Positions 12,010-23,479 of a DNA stretch of 64,000 bases are shown one piece after another. The notes under the pieces were generated by a model. It worked only from the letters and a program-made list of their open reading frames with translations, had not been told where the DNA came from and searched no databases. This DNA comes from Brevipalpus yothersi (Eukaryota; Arthropoda; Arachnida; Trombidiformes; Tenuipalpidae): the NCBI GenBank assembly GCA_003956705.1, contig QZCP01000170.1, positions 1 through 64,000 on the forward strand, in the 5' to 3' direction. The translations under genes were made by a program, and so were the position numbers. How positions within the stretch are numbered: position 1 is the stretch's first letter; each line of letters starts with the position of its first letter.

Positions 12010-12986
12010 ATGGTCATTTATAAACTGGGCGATGTGATCGCCGAATGTTTACCCTTTGCTCATTGTGTTACGAGGGAGGATAAAGAGACAAGATGTCATT
12101 ATTGCTTGGAGATGAGGTGAGATTTCAATGTGTGGAATGAAAATTTTAAATTGAATCAAATAAAATAGGAGCATCTCTTTTGATCTCCTGTAGGCCACTT
12201 AAAAAGTGTTCCAAGTGCAAGGTGGCCCACTATTGTAGTCCCAAGTGTCAAGCTCAAGATTGGAAAGATGTACACAAGAGTGAGTGTAAATTCTTCAAGA
12301 AAGATGCCATGATGTCGAAATCAGTACTATTCACCGGAGATAATATACGGCTAACACTAAGATGCTTGCTAATTGTCAACAAAAATCCTGAAAAAGCTGA
12401 CCAGCCATTTGAAACTTATTTTGGCCCAAAAAGTTTCTCATCTCTTATGAGTCATGTTGAAAATAATTTTGTTGAATCATCTGAGCGTCTACGGTACGTT
12501 CTCGATTTGATTAATATTTTCGAACATTATGGTGTCCAAGGGGATGCTGAACAAATAAAAGATATCTATGGCAAAGTTATTATCAATGGATTTGGTATAG
12601 CTGATGAATATTTCAACCACGCTGGTCAAGGTTTATACATTGGATGTGCCGTTTTTGACCATAGCTGTATGTCAAACACCTCCACAGATTTCGAAGGCCT
12701 CAAGTTGCGAATTGGAGCTATCAGAGAATTCAACACTGAGATCGAACCTCCTTCCGTCTGCTACATTGATGAAAGACTTCCATGGCAAGAAAGACAATCA
12801 TTATTGAAGAATCACTATTTTTTCACCTGTCAATGTATAAGATGCTTGAATCCTGACGACCATCAGCTTGATACCAATTTAAAGCAACAACGACAAGAAT
12901 ATGAATGGTTCATGGCTAGAAACGATCCAAATTATCAGGTGGCATTGATGAAGAGATACAGTCGTCATAGGATGTCAAAATCTTGA
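12010..12986 (+). CDS. SMYD-like protein (MYND finger plus divergent SET)
   Basis: Member of the local SMYD-like family. Two exons, 12010-12116 and 12194-12986, joined in phase 2, giving 299 residues. Order: short SET N-strand (YKLGDVIAEC), MYND zinc finger (RCHYC, KKCSKCKVAHYCSPKCQAQDW, HKSEC), linker, SET core (INGFGIAD, GQGLYIGCAVFDHSC), a Tyr-bearing strand (CYIDERL) and a Cys-rich post-SET (CQCIRC). The SET NHSC motif is DHSC here, the PN after it is lost (MSNTS), and the usual N-terminal GxG is absent. In other animals SMYD proteins are lysine methyltransferases; here activity is doubtful. It is shorter than most paralogs, lacking much of the C-terminal helical domain. AATAAA at 13066-13071. 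Embedded in the composite island, away from the main cluster. Confidence 0.85.
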
Positions 12987-13281
12987 GCCTTCGTCCAAAA
13001 TTTGGATCAGTATTTTCTCAGAAAAGTTCAATCAGGGAAGAAATTTTCATTCTATCATTCTCTTCAATAAATAGAATCTAAATGAATGGTTGGTCTACAA
13101 TTTTTGTCCATTTTTTTCAAAAAGTAGGCCACCGAGATTTCGGTTCCACATTTTCCTTGCCAAAAGACAATGATTCTACATGGTAAGTCAAAATATATGT
13201 TCACAGTTACACGCCAGCTGAAGTTTATCATCAGTATTATCAAATCACAATTCGATTACATAGACATCTCGACTTTACTAG

Positions 13282-13488
13282 TTGTTCGATCGTAACGGAG
13301 CAGTGCTTCGTGGACCAGAAACTGTAACCATGATTTCCCAACATTCATATCCACCCGTACCGATGTCTGTACAAGTTACTCCTGGTCATCTGATTCAACA
13401 GATTGTTGATGAAAATGGAACTCTTCGACACATCATTTTATCAGCCTACAACAATAACCGTACCTACCAACTCGTAGTTCTTATTTGA
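13282..13488 (+). pseudogene. FNDC3-like orphan exon fragment
   Basis: After an acceptor-like TTTACTAG the frame reads MISQHSYPPVPM, then VTPGHLIQQIVDENGTLRH. This strongly resembles the N-terminal proline-rich segment of fibronectin type III domain protein 3 (FNDC3A/B). No FN3 domain or other FNDC3 exon was found nearby, so this is probably a copied exon fragment. A clear donor is missing and the frame ends at TGA 13486-13488. The identification rests on remembered family sequence. Confidence 0.5.
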
Positions 13489-13534
13489 AAAGGAATACTA
13501 GTACAATTTTTAAACATTACAATCATTCACAATT

Positions 13535-13906
13535 CAGAGCCACTTCATGAAAAGGCCAGGTAATGAGAAAAAAATCGCCGTTATCGTTGGTGATGTTCTC
13601 AATGATGTTCGACTTTATAATGTTCCCAAAATGAGAGTCTGTGCTTTACGGTTTTCGAGACAAGCTCGTAAGCGAATACTCGAAGCTGGTGGCCAATGCT
13701 TCACTATTGATCAACTGGCTCACAAGTGTCCAACTGGTGCAAACACCGTGTTGATTCAAGGAAAACGAACTGCCAGAGAGGCATGTAAACATTTTGGACC
13801 TGCTCCTGGTGTGCCTCATTCACATACTAAACCATTTGTACGATCCAAGGGAATAAAATTTGAGAAAGCTCGTGGCCGAAGAGCTAGTCGTGGCTATAAG
13901 AATTAG
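13535..13906 (+). pseudogene. Partial duplicate of eL18 last exon
   Basis: Nearly identical to the last exon of eL18 (2044-2412) but inverted relative to it. The frame is open for 119 codons from ATG 13547. Two conservative differences were noted (QGKRTA for QGRRTA, KGIKFE for KGRKFE). About 40 bp of the preceding intron is also copied, so this is a genomic duplication and not a processed retrocopy. Exons 1-3, encoding the first part of the protein, are absent, so a functional eL18 is unlikely. Confidence 0.85.
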
Positions 13907-14100
13907 AACTTCATTTCAATTAATAAACTAAATCTGTTTACAAAAAGCTTGCCTATTTTCCTTAACTAACGCGATTGGAAAGGGGAGAACCTGCTTGACG
14001 AAACTGTTATTTATTGATTTAAAAAATATATCAGCTCAAATTCAGGAGAAATCAAACTGGAAAACAGTTACTCTTTGATACAATTGCACAAGAGGCACAA

Positions 14101-14400
14101 CTACTTGAACCTAATACTCCTTACGGAACTACTTTTAATACCAGTAGTCTCTCCAGCGTATCGTCTAATTTCCTTTCGAGGTTCTCTAACTTGTCCTCGT
14201 CGTCTAGATTTTGCTTTCTTAAACTTATTCCTATGCTTAACTCGTGGATTGCGAAGTTCTTTCTTTTTACTAGGGGTGAGACCTTTGTTCTTGGCAATCT
14301 GGTAGTTAATAGGCCGTCTCGAATCTCCTTCACCATCTAATTCCATGTCTTCCATTTTTTTGCCTCTCTTTCCAATGAATTATCATCTCCATCACCTTCA
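14101..14400 (-). pseudogene. Partial duplicate of UTP3 3' end
   Basis: Inverted copy of the last part of UTP3, about 1550-1848, contiguous with the eL18 copy, so the whole 1550-2450 block was duplicated and flipped. The C-terminal domain is almost unchanged (INYQIAKNKGLTPSKKKELR, ending RSIRFK). A small deletion within the acidic segment near 14355-14375 shifts the frame relative to the parent. The Sas10/C1D domain is absent. Confidence 0.8.
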
Positions 14401-14483
14401 TCAGCCAGTAGCTGTGGTCTGTGAATTTTCTGGATGCAATTCTTGCATTGCAAGATCTTGATATGAAAAGTTTTCACTGAAAA

Positions 14484-14655
14484 AAAAACACAATTTTCAA
14501 ACTAAGCGCAACCTACTCTGATTGGCCATCAAAATAGGTCCCGCCTCTTTTTGAAGGGGAAATCAGTTGTTTTTGGAGGGGAAAAAGCAAGTGAGACAGA
14601 GATTCAAAATGAAAACAACTGAAATTTTTTATTTTCTCACTTTTTCTCTTCATCG
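14484..14655. repeat. Right copy of ~180 bp direct repeat
   Basis: Partner of 10464-10655. Includes the inverted CCAAT box in CTCTGATTGGCCA. Its position upstream of CDC14 suggests it is the original and may be part of the CDC14 promoter (inference). Confidence 0.7.
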
Positions 14656-15182
14656 ACAATACATATACATTCAAATGTTATCTCGAGGATACTCTTTACT
14701 ATTGGGTATGTCAATTATTTGATCCGTTTTTCTGTGGATCCAATTGATGATGATTATATTGATTAGAATGGAAAATTAATTGTCAGTGTGAGAATTATTT
14801 TATGATTACTTTGATGCTCATTTGATTGTGAATATCGATGCTTTTAGGTGTTGGTGAATTATGTATGTATTGTCAGTTCGATGAACGGTTAATTTTGGAT
14901 GACTATCATTTTCACTCTCTCTGGGATTGAGATTAAGTGTTCTCAGTGAAATATTATTCATTCAGATAGTGTTTTGGTGTTTATGTGTGTAATCAAGTGA
15001 ATGTGTATATTTAATATCGTTCATTGAACCAAGAGATATTTTTTCTCCCTATTATATCTTTCAATTAATCATCATCATCTCGGGAGAGATAATATATTGT
15101 TAAAATTTTGTACCAAAATCATCGTCCATCATCTATAAATTATCCATTTGAGTGGAAAATTATTATCATTTGTGGCTGAAAA
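14656..15182 (+). other. CDC14 upstream region / 5' UTR
   Basis: AT-rich DNA with no coding frame, between the repeat and the CDC14 start codon; presumably promoter and leader. Confidence 0.5.
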
Positions 15183-18017
15183 ATGAAAAATCTTCTCGAT
15201 CAAATTGTTGCCAATTTCAAAAACTATGAACATGACAAGACTCTACAGAAAGTGATGCCAGGTCTTTTACAACTGACCTCAATTGTATCGGGTAAGATTT
15301 TCTTTTGGATCTCAAATTTTAATTCAATTCAATTTACGCAATGAAGTCCAAAATTCAACCTCCGTTTAACATTATTCAAAATTTTCTTCCCACAGGTCGT
15401 CTCTATTTTGGAGTTTGTAAGCAAGAATGTAAAGATTATTACAAAGAAACTGACCCAGAATCTCTATCTTGTGTGCCAATATTCGATTCCGACATTTCAT
15501 ATCTTGCTTTTAATTTTGACTTTGGTCCACACAATTTGGCCAATATTGTCAAGTTTCGATCACGCATCATCTCAAAAATGGCCACTAATACACTTCCTGT
15601 TGTACATTTGACTGGCCAAGGAATGACGGAAAGGCTTAATGGTGCTTTCTTGATGGGTTGTTATGCAATCTCTAAGCTCAATATGAGCGCCTACACTGTG
15701 ATGGAAAAATTGCGAAAAAATATGCCCTCACCTTACGGCTCTTATCGTGATGCATCATGGGGCTCCAGTGATTTCCCACTTGAGCTATACGATTGCCTGA
15801 AAGCCATTCAAAAAGGTATCAAATTGGGTTTTATTGATCTCGACACATTTGACTGGAAAGAATATCTCCATTATGATATGGTTGAGAATGGTGATCTCAA
15901 TTGGATTATACCGAATAAGATTCTGGCTTTTTGTGGTCCAATCGGAAATGAAACTTATCATTTTGTACCCTATCTTCATCATCCGCCTCATGCATATTTT
16001 GATTATTTTAAAAAGAACAACATCACCACAATTGTTCGCTTGAACTCTAAAGCTTATGATGCCAAACAATTCGTGAAGGCAGGTTTTATTCATGAAGATC
16101 TATACTTTGAAGATGGATCATGTCCAACCTACGAAATTGTCGATAAGTTCCTCGAAATTTGTGAACGAACAAATGGCGCCATTGCAGTTCATTGCAAAGG
16201 TAATGTAATGAATTTTTAAATTCCGATGATGACCATTGTAACCATGGTGATTGATTCATATTTTTTAGCTGGACTTGGCAGAACTGGTACACTGATTGGC
16301 TGTTATATGATGAAACATTATCATTTTACTGCACAAGAGGCTATCGCATGGATTCGAATCTGTCGTCCAGGTTCAGTGTTGGGAGCGCAACAAGAATATC
16401 TTGTTCAGTAAGATGCCAATTTTTATTATCAATTTTTTGAGAATATTCTTCTGATAATCTCCTTATTTCTCGCTTCCAGCATGCAACCTCATATTTGGGC
16501 TCTTGGACGTATGATGAGAAAACAGAAAACAAAGGATTTAATGGAGAAGAAATCACCACATGACGTTCGCACTTCTTTGCGAAGAAAAAATCAAAACAAA
16601 TCTACCAAGACTGATGAAGGAAGAGAAAATTCATCCTCCAGTGATGACGATTCCAGCTTATTGATGTTGACCAACGAAGTAAAAAAGATTAGCATCAATG
16701 TCTTACAACGGGGTAAATCGGAAAAAGAACGAATGGAAGCGAAGCAGAGTAAGTTCAATGACCAGAAATTTTTCATCATTCATCCATTCGTTTGCTATTC
16801 GATTCTTTGCAGTTACACAAGGCGATCGTCTCAATCGAATTAAACATTTGCGAGCATCTGGCATCACTGAAGTTACCAATTTGATTTCTGATAATAGATC
16901 TACCCACTCAACTCATCGCCATCCTTACAACACTCGATCATGTTCTAAAGTGGACTGCATACCTGCACAAAGTGCTGAAGATGCAACAAGTCCGCCTAAA
17001 TCTACCCGAAGTACACGGGGGTAAGTCTTTTTATGCATGATATACGTGAATGCTCAATCATTGGCGAGATCTCTTATTTTTTTTTGGTGAAATGATCTTC
17101 CCAACCTTGAGAGAAGCTAACCATTGGAATAGTTTTCTCTTTCTTCTCCATCTTCATACCACGCTCGTTCAAGTTGCATTTTCATCCCACTTTTTTCTAC
17201 CAATTGATTGATATAGCCTAAACAACTTGTGGATAGCTAGTCTTATTCATGGGTTTTTACTTTTCATTCTTGTAATTCTTCCATTGCTCCTTATTCACAA
17301 TAACTCGATTCCACTGTTTTTCAGTTCATCATTCAAACCACACCTCATTTCATCAAGAGATCTTCAATTTTCATATTTGCACTTACGAAGCTTGTTGAAA
17401 AATTCCAGTTTTGCATCCCACATAGAAAAGCACTTTTCTTTTTCACATAACTACTCAGCATGAGTTGATTCTTTTACTTCTTTTCTTAAGACTCAACTTT
17501 ACCTACTAACCTAAACTCTCTCTACTCAAGCTCTCATACTCGAATTTGGAGAAAAGTTGTTCCTGTTCAAGACATCGAATTCATACCTCCATCGGATCAT
17601 AATCATGGAATCAGAGAAGCTAGTCAAGCAACTATTGATAGACGACCTTCCTTAAGATCCAAAACTAGATCATATTCTTCTAGTCAATCACGTGTAACCG
17701 TTTCAAATGTTGATAGTTTTTCTTCCAAGAAGCGCAATACTACATCTAAGAAGATTGAGTCTAGAAGAACAGATAGAAGAAGTAATGCTTCTCGAGGTGC
17801 TACTGAAAATATTCGTCCTAAGTAAGCTCTTCATTGACTGTAGTTTTTTTGGTTTAGATTGTTTCACCTTGGTTGATGTAATTTTGTCCATTATTTGGTT
17901 CCAATTGTTTTCCTTTTTTACCTTTCCAACAGAAATTCTCTTTCTCCATCGGTGATACCAATGTCTCGATGTAACAGCCGAATTGGATCAGGATCGATTG
18001 CGAAAAGTAAAAGATGA
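15183..18017 (+). CDS. CDC14: CDC14-family dual-specificity phosphatase
   Basis: Protein phosphatase that removes CDK-type phosphates in mitotic exit, cytokinesis and ciliary control. Seven exons: 15183-15291, 15396-16199, 16269-16407, 16480-16748, 16813-17020, 17531-17821 and 17933-18017, giving 634 residues with every junction in phase. The N-terminal DSP-like domain (GRLYFGVC, NFDFGPHNLA) is followed by the catalytic domain with the CX5R loop HCKAGLGRTG, split by intron 2; Cys is residue 303 and Arg 309. Downstream WIRICRPGSVLGAQQEYL and ITQGDRLNRIK are family hallmarks. The tail from about residue 440 is Ser/Arg/Lys-rich and disordered, typical of the regulatory C-terminus. The start was chosen as the first Met in frame with exon 2. 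The gene looks complete and functional. Confidence 0.93.
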
Positions 18018-19136
18018 CAATCAGGGCAGCTCGTTCTTCAACCATCCATTACAAAAGCTTCTCTCCGGAAAGCTAAGCGATGTATTCTAATCTCATCCAA
18101 ATTAATCAAATGTCGATCTTTCCGGGTGAGATCAATGCCTTTGGCCTCACTGAGATCTAAAAAATCATCGAAAAGATTGAGAAAGTAAAACATACTGAGT
18201 GTGTTCATATGAGAATTTTTCACTTTAAAAAGTGAAACAAAGTTGAAGTCGAGCGAGCCCATGGCTTTCATTTCTAGAACAATCAAGTCCAATTTTTCAT
18301 AAACTTATCGACTTGTATGTAAATTATCTGAATTTTTTTCAAAACCCTACATAATTCATTAAAGCAATCATTAAAGAACTTTTTATCACTTTCCCGCTCA
18401 ATCCTTGATTCCTGTCTCCATCTTCAGAAAAGATGCCATCATTTCTCATCCAAGAGAATGAATACTTTACAAATTGAGTTGCTTTAATGAGGATATATTC
18501 CCAAATAGCCAAATCCAGTGATGTTCACCGATATATACATACGATCAAGTAGTAAATTGATGCATTCAGTTAACTAAACATCCGTCGTTTTGTCTAGCCC
18601 TGCATGATTATCCCGCGTTTTTTCTCACTTTCTCACTTTACAGTATTGATGATAATAATACTGATGTCAATAATAATAATATGTTTGTTGAGTTTAAACT
18701 CTATTATCCATCTTGAGAACAGGCATCAAATAATGGCTATTGGAACAATCCTTTATGGTGGAAAATGAAGATACAAAAGGTTTACCTTCTTGACTCATCA
18801 TCAGCAACATGCATCCAACATCCCAACATGATCATTTGATGTGAGTTCATTGGTAGACACTGTATTATCCTACCAAACTTTTCCACATGGGCTGATCGAA
18901 CCCCTTATCATACGATATATATCATATCATATTAATATCATTCGTTTGTCATTTCGGTTGTTATTCCCACTCGATTGCATGTAGCCCGCTCTTACAGATC
19001 TCTTGCAGAGACCATCAATTTAGAATCGTGTCAGTAAGTAAGTTCAATTGACAGTGAATTTTGGATCAACAAGCTATTTCGTGGACTTCTCTGTCAACTC
19101 TTTTCCCGAATTATCAGTTCTAATCTGTTCGTAAAA
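18018..19136. other. Intergenic, no gene seen
   Basis: No coding frame or structured repeat was recognised. It contains the CDC14 3' flank and the promoter of the RING gene at 19137. Short ATAT-rich and AATAATAAT-like stretches occur near 18640-18690. Confidence 0.5.
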
Positions 19137-19487
19137 ATGGGCTATGATCCAAATAGATTTTTAGAATGGTGGGCTCGTGAATTTGTGTGTCCCATTTGCC
19201 GTGGTGTTTATGAGGATCCAGTGATGGCCAAATGTATGCACCAATTTTGTCGTGGTTGTCTGGCTCGGAGGATTACAGTGTCGCCGACATGTCCAATCGA
19301 TGGATGTTCTATCATCAATATTCGCCACACAAGACCGATTCCCGTTGTGGCTCGTCGAGCTCTCGAGCGACTTCATATTTTTTGTGATTTCAGACGATTT
19401 GGCTGTACCGTTTTTGTGGAATTGAGACATCTTTCCAATCATCGAGCAGATTGTCCTCATAGATCACAGTGTGGAACTGGAGTGTAG
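19137..19487 (+). CDS. RNF41/NRDP1-like RING protein, truncated form 1
   Basis: Single-exon protein of 116 residues. The start MGYDPNRF matches the RNF41 N-terminus. A C3HC3D RING follows: C18, C21, C33, H35, C38, C41, C52, D55. After it come the RPIPVVARRALERL helix and a partial TRAF-type zinc finger (FRRFGCTVFVELRHLSNHRADC). RNF41 is a RING E3 ligase of about 317 residues with a C-terminal substrate/USP8-binding domain; that domain is missing here, so only E2-binding function is predicted. It has a second, more diverged neighbour copy at 20467. No intron or downstream exon was recognised. Confidence 0.8.
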   Translation: MGYDPNRFLEWWAREFVCPICRGVYEDPVMAKCMHQFCRGCLARRITVSPTCPIDGCSIINIRHTRPIPVVARRALERLHIFCDFRRFGCTVFVELRHLSNHRADCPHRSQCGTGV

Positions 19488-20466
19488 CAACTACAATTGT
19501 ATTTGTATGCCTTTTTTGTCTCATCTGGACATCATTCCTCATGGATTTGTAATCGTTCCCACCATTTTCAGATGCCGCCAATTAAAACGGTTTCTTATTG
19601 CCTAGATGTTAGACTTTTTTTTATTTCTTTTGATAATATTTTCTTGAGACCTTGAAAGGGGTGAGAAAAATTTTTAGTAAATGCGCCAGTTTCATCATGA
19701 AACTTTCATCACTTAACTGATGACATGATAGACAAATAATCAGCCTGGAAGGAAGTTCAACTATTATCTCGATGGAAAGTAATTCTTCCAGTTCAACTTT
19801 TATCATCTGAAAATATTTCATCCACTGATTTGATTACTAAGATTCAAATTCGTCTGTAAATTCGACTCGCTTTTTTCATGTGAAATTTTTCATCTTCAAA
19901 TGATGAAATGGATCGATGAGAGAGTCATCCTGATGCAATAATCCATCATCCAAAATGATGAGAATAAGAATTCTAGCTAAAATCGAAATATTTATCCAAA
20001 CAGAACTCCCCATCTTCCTTACAGTAAAATTGATGAAATTGTTGGTCGAGTTTGAGTTTAATCAGGCAAAGAGTAAAGGTTATTTGATGGGGTAAAATGG
20101 TTAAACCATCTGAACTTTCAACTCTCTTTCCATTTCATTTTCACCTCAAGTAAAGTTTACTCTACTGATTATTGTGAGTTGAAAAAGCGAAGAGAGTTAA
20201 GAATGTTGCAAATGATCTCATGATGTTAACCATGAGCTGATCATTGATCAACGGCTATCTGTATATATGTATTTGCACCTTTCAGTGTCAACTTATTTCC
20301 AATACCTTGGGAATGTGCATGCTTTAATTCAAACAGTGTAAAACCTTTAGACTTCAGTGCAATCCTAAATTAATTTTTACCAATTTCGATTTTCAAAAGA
20401 TTTAACTGATCTTTATTGGTCCATATCGAAACGCTGTCTTCAGAAGCGGTGACAAATTTTTCCAAA
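19488..20466. other. Intergenic between the two RING genes
   Basis: No coding frame supported. A TATATATG stretch near 20261-20270 could be core promoter sequence for the second RING gene. Confidence 0.45.
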
Positions 20467-20796
20467 ATGGGATATAATATGAAAAGATTTATTGATCATC
20501 GAGCCAAAAATCATCTTTGTTCAATGTGTATGGGAGTTTTCAAAGATCCTACAATCACAAGATGTAATCACATTTTCTGTCAAGAATGTATTCTTTACAG
20601 ATTGAAATATATTCAATCGTGTCCAATCGATTTGGTACCCATTCAATCTACTAGTGAACTCAGACCGGCGCCGATGACAAGAGAAAGTGAATATTTAAGT
20701 CTCAACATTATTTGCAATTATCTAGGATGTGAAACGGTTGTTCAGCTGAGAAATCTTTCTAGACATCAATCAATCTGCCCTTTTCGTCGAAGATGA
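20467..20796 (+). CDS. RNF41/NRDP1-like RING protein, truncated form 2
   Basis: A 109-residue paralog of the gene at 19137. It starts MGYNMKRF and has the same C3HC3D spacing (C18, C21, C33, H35, C38, C41, C52, D55), then a partial zinc finger (YLGCETVVQLRNLSRHQSIC). The frame is open upstream to 20416, but Met 20467 aligns with the family start. It is strongly diverged from copy 1, though the zinc ligands are intact, suggesting purifying selection on the RING. No C-terminal substrate domain. Confidence 0.75.
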   Translation: MGYNMKRFIDHRAKNHLCSMCMGVFKDPTITRCNHIFCQECILYRLKYIQSCPIDLVPIQSTSELRPAPMTRESEYLSLNIICNYLGCETVVQLRNLSRHQSICPFRRR

Positions 20797-21549
20797 TGAC
20801 CCAACTAAACGAAACAATGATTCTGGCACCTTTCGAGTCAACCGATATATTTATTCATATTCCCTGATGATGATGATTCTTGTTTTTCATTCGACCAAAT
20901 TTATCTAGACAAATTTTTCACCTTCCTGACTGCTCCATGATCATGTATTCATGAATCATACGTCTCGCTTCTCCGATCACGATATATAAAAATTTTGAGG
21001 ATGAAAATTCCAATGTTGTCTATTCTGAAGCTGACTATCATTACTGTAATCTGCTATGGACTGATTTCATTGATGAAATTGAGGGATGGGCAAAAATTTC
21101 ACTGTCAAAAAGTTAAGCCCAACCAATGTGATATTAGTGACAATCTTTAACAAATTTAAAGTGAAATTTGAGCGCTTCTCAGAATACAGACCCATCAATA
21201 TGTCTTATGTTTTCAGTGATTAAGCTGTATCCGAACTTTGAACATCCAGATCCACTATCCAGATTTGAATAGAAATTATCTTAATTCGACATCGTGGACA
21301 CTGGAGAGTATCAGAAATTAGACATGAGAGCAACAGGAAACAACTGATTAAGTGTATTGTTCATAAGCCATTCACTCGTTGAAATTATTTAATCGTGAAT
21401 TCAGTTGAGTCCTCGAGGATCATCTACTTCCAATTTTAGTGTGATCAGCGTGACGTCATTAGATTCGATCAGGATCAAAATTAACACCCAAAAATTTGAC
21501 CATTTACTGTTATTTTCAATTGAATTACATAGTACACATGGTAGATTGT
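20797..21549. other. Intergenic, no gene seen
   Basis: Region of converging 3' ends (RING copy 2 on plus, receptor-like gene on minus). No coding frame recognised. Confidence 0.5.
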
Positions 21550-22791
21550 TCAGAAAAGATTAGGATTCATGTTTTCGATGAAAAAAACGATCGTTGCGAT
21601 TGCTGATACAACCATTAAAAGGATCAAAAGAGGTCGAAAATAGGTAAATTTGATAATTGTGTATTTTTTTCTCGCATGTTGTGGATGAGATATCATGCAG
21701 ATTGGATTTGCTGTTCTGGCGAGACGTTTGACATTCTTACTTTTCCCAAGGAGACCTTGTTCAGTTAGAGTTGCAGTATTTGTTAAAAGACGATTTTTTC
21801 CTGCTGGGACAAATTTTTTTCTCATCAGAATAGGCTGCAGTTGAATTTCAGTAGGAATTGATACGTAAGCTGGATTGTCCATCAAAGTTTTCGGGTATAG
21901 AGTGCAAGTTTTATACAAAAAATTCATCCAAGAAGCAGATGATTGAAGAGAAACAATTCGATTAATATTCATTTTTGTCTTCAAGCTAAACGAGATTTTA
22001 TCTTCAACACTTGAATAGGTTTCATTGACTAGTAGATTCCTCCGATTCAAATATTGATGAATTTGTAAAGGCTGGGAATGAATAGATTTCGTGCAGCCTG
22101 ATAAGGATCCAATCAATGGAAGTAACTTGTGGTCATAAATATCTCTGATTTTGTTCACTTTCACAAAATTTATCACAGATATTCTATCAGTATCGATTAG
22201 AGCCACTATAATTGCTTGATTGATGGTCAAACCAATGCACAACGAAATGATAGACAAACGAACGGCGCTTGTTTTAGGTGGAATGAATCGCTGTCGAAAT
22301 AGTAATCTAAATATTTCCCAATGAACTCGATTATGACTTTTGTCTTCATTCATGTGCCATAGAATATTGTTGAAAATCACAAATAATGCAAATACGAGCA
22401 CATGAGCTCCAGTGAAAGATATTTGCAAAAAATCTCGAACAGTAGGATCTTCTGTTTGAGTAAATAACTTTGGAAATGTAATCAAGTTACATTGGTAATA
22501 ATTCACCACTATACCCGATGCTGTAACATTTTTCGGTAGATATGATGGAACGAATGTGAAATAGCTAGTGTCAGCTAAATCATCATCTATAAGCTTCAGA
22601 ACCTCTCGGCCATTTGATAGTCTTACGTCAATCGATGAAGAATTCATTGCCACTTTGGTCAAATTGAACTTATTGTAGAGATAATAGTAAGTATCTTCCA
22701 CATTTTTACGAACAGTGTCTACATAAGCTTTGGAGGAATCATCAGTTACTAGATAATCAAGGTTTGGGTGAAGAGCTCTGATAGGTATCAT
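21550..22791 (-). CDS. Divergent ionotropic-receptor-like membrane protein, copy 1
   Basis: Intronless 413-residue membrane protein with the layout of an arthropod chemosensory ionotropic receptor (IR, iGluR-derived). A short extracellular lobe is followed by M1 (about residues 127-145, GAHVLVFALFVIFNNILW). A pore-loop-like segment follows (HWEIFRLLFRQRFIPP), then M2 (SIISLCIGLTINQAIIVALI, about 180-199), an S2-like lobe ending TLTEQGLLGKSKNV, and a final membrane helix (LLILLMVVSAIATIVFFIEN). The W..FRLLFRQ..P spacing before M2 is the best IR clue. The first ligand lobe is short and no signal peptide is obvious at MIPIR, so an upstream exon is possible. The open frame extends upstream to 22890, but MIPIR is shared with copy 2. 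Ligand unknown. Confidence 0.65.
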   Translation of the reverse strand: MIPIRALHPNLDYLVTDDSSKAYVDTVRKNVEDTYYYLYNKFNLTKVAMNSSSIDVRLSNGREVLKLIDDDLADTSYFTFVPSYLPKNVTASGIVVNYYQCNLITFPKLFTQTEDPTVRDFLQISFTGAHVLVFALFVIFNNILWHMNEDKSHNRVHWEIFRLLFRQRFIPPKTSAVRLSIISLCIGLTINQAIIVALIDTDRISVINFVKVNKIRDIYDHKLLPLIGSLSGCTKSIHSQPLQIHQYLNRRNLLVNETYSSVEDKISFSLKTKMNINRIVSLQSSASWMNFLYKTCTLYPKTLMDNPAYVSIPTEIQLQPILMRKKFVPAGKNRLLTNTATLTEQGLLGKSKNVKRLARTANPICMISHPQHARKKYTIIKFTYFRPLLILLMVVSAIATIVFFIENMNPNLF

Positions 22792-23479
22792 TTTGACTTG
22801 TAAGAAGAGAGAGAAAAGCGAAAGCGGAATGAAAAAATGAGGTGAATATGTTTTTTGAATCAATTTTTCAGATTTTCTAGGTTTACACAAGTTATCATTA
22901 TGCTAGGGGAGCATAAAGCCAACTTTTTCTCATCTTGATGAAAAATGATTGAAAAAATTTTCATGATGAATCGATATAGAAAGGTTGCCTAATAAAATCT
23001 ACATTTTTGTAATATTTGATCCAATTTCTTTCCTTCTTCTTCATTTCCTATCGTTCCTATCATTTCCTTACTTTCTCTCATTTCTCATTCATTTCGAGCT
23101 TCTCAATTTCACGGTTCATCACGGTATCATTAAGCTTAATGATTTAAATAATAATTTTCGATAGTTCCTTTGAATCGTAGAAAAATTGAAATCCTGGAAC
23201 CCCATCTGGTCAAAATAACAAGATAATTATTTCTTGTCGATGGAAAATTCTCGATTTTTTTGTATCCTGAACCTGAAAATGTTTCCAAAAGTCATTTGGA
23301 AGATTTTGCATTCTGGATCTTCACTAATGATTTTCATGGACTCAAAAAACAAAAGTATGTGCTGCTGAACTTATGAGAAAATTCCGACTATCGATCCATT
23401 TTCATGACCAACAATCGTTTGAGGATATGAATAGGTATGATCTTTTTCTCGAATTCTTTTACCTCAAAATCATTGAAAT
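22792..23479. other. Head-to-head spacer, receptor-like copy 1 / SMYD relic
   Basis: Diverged duplicate of the spacer at 25059-25923 (shared phrases such as CTTCACTAATGATTTT and CGATTTTTTTGTA). Probably the original bidirectional promoter between a minus-strand receptor-like gene and a plus-strand SMYD-like gene. Confidence 0.6.
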
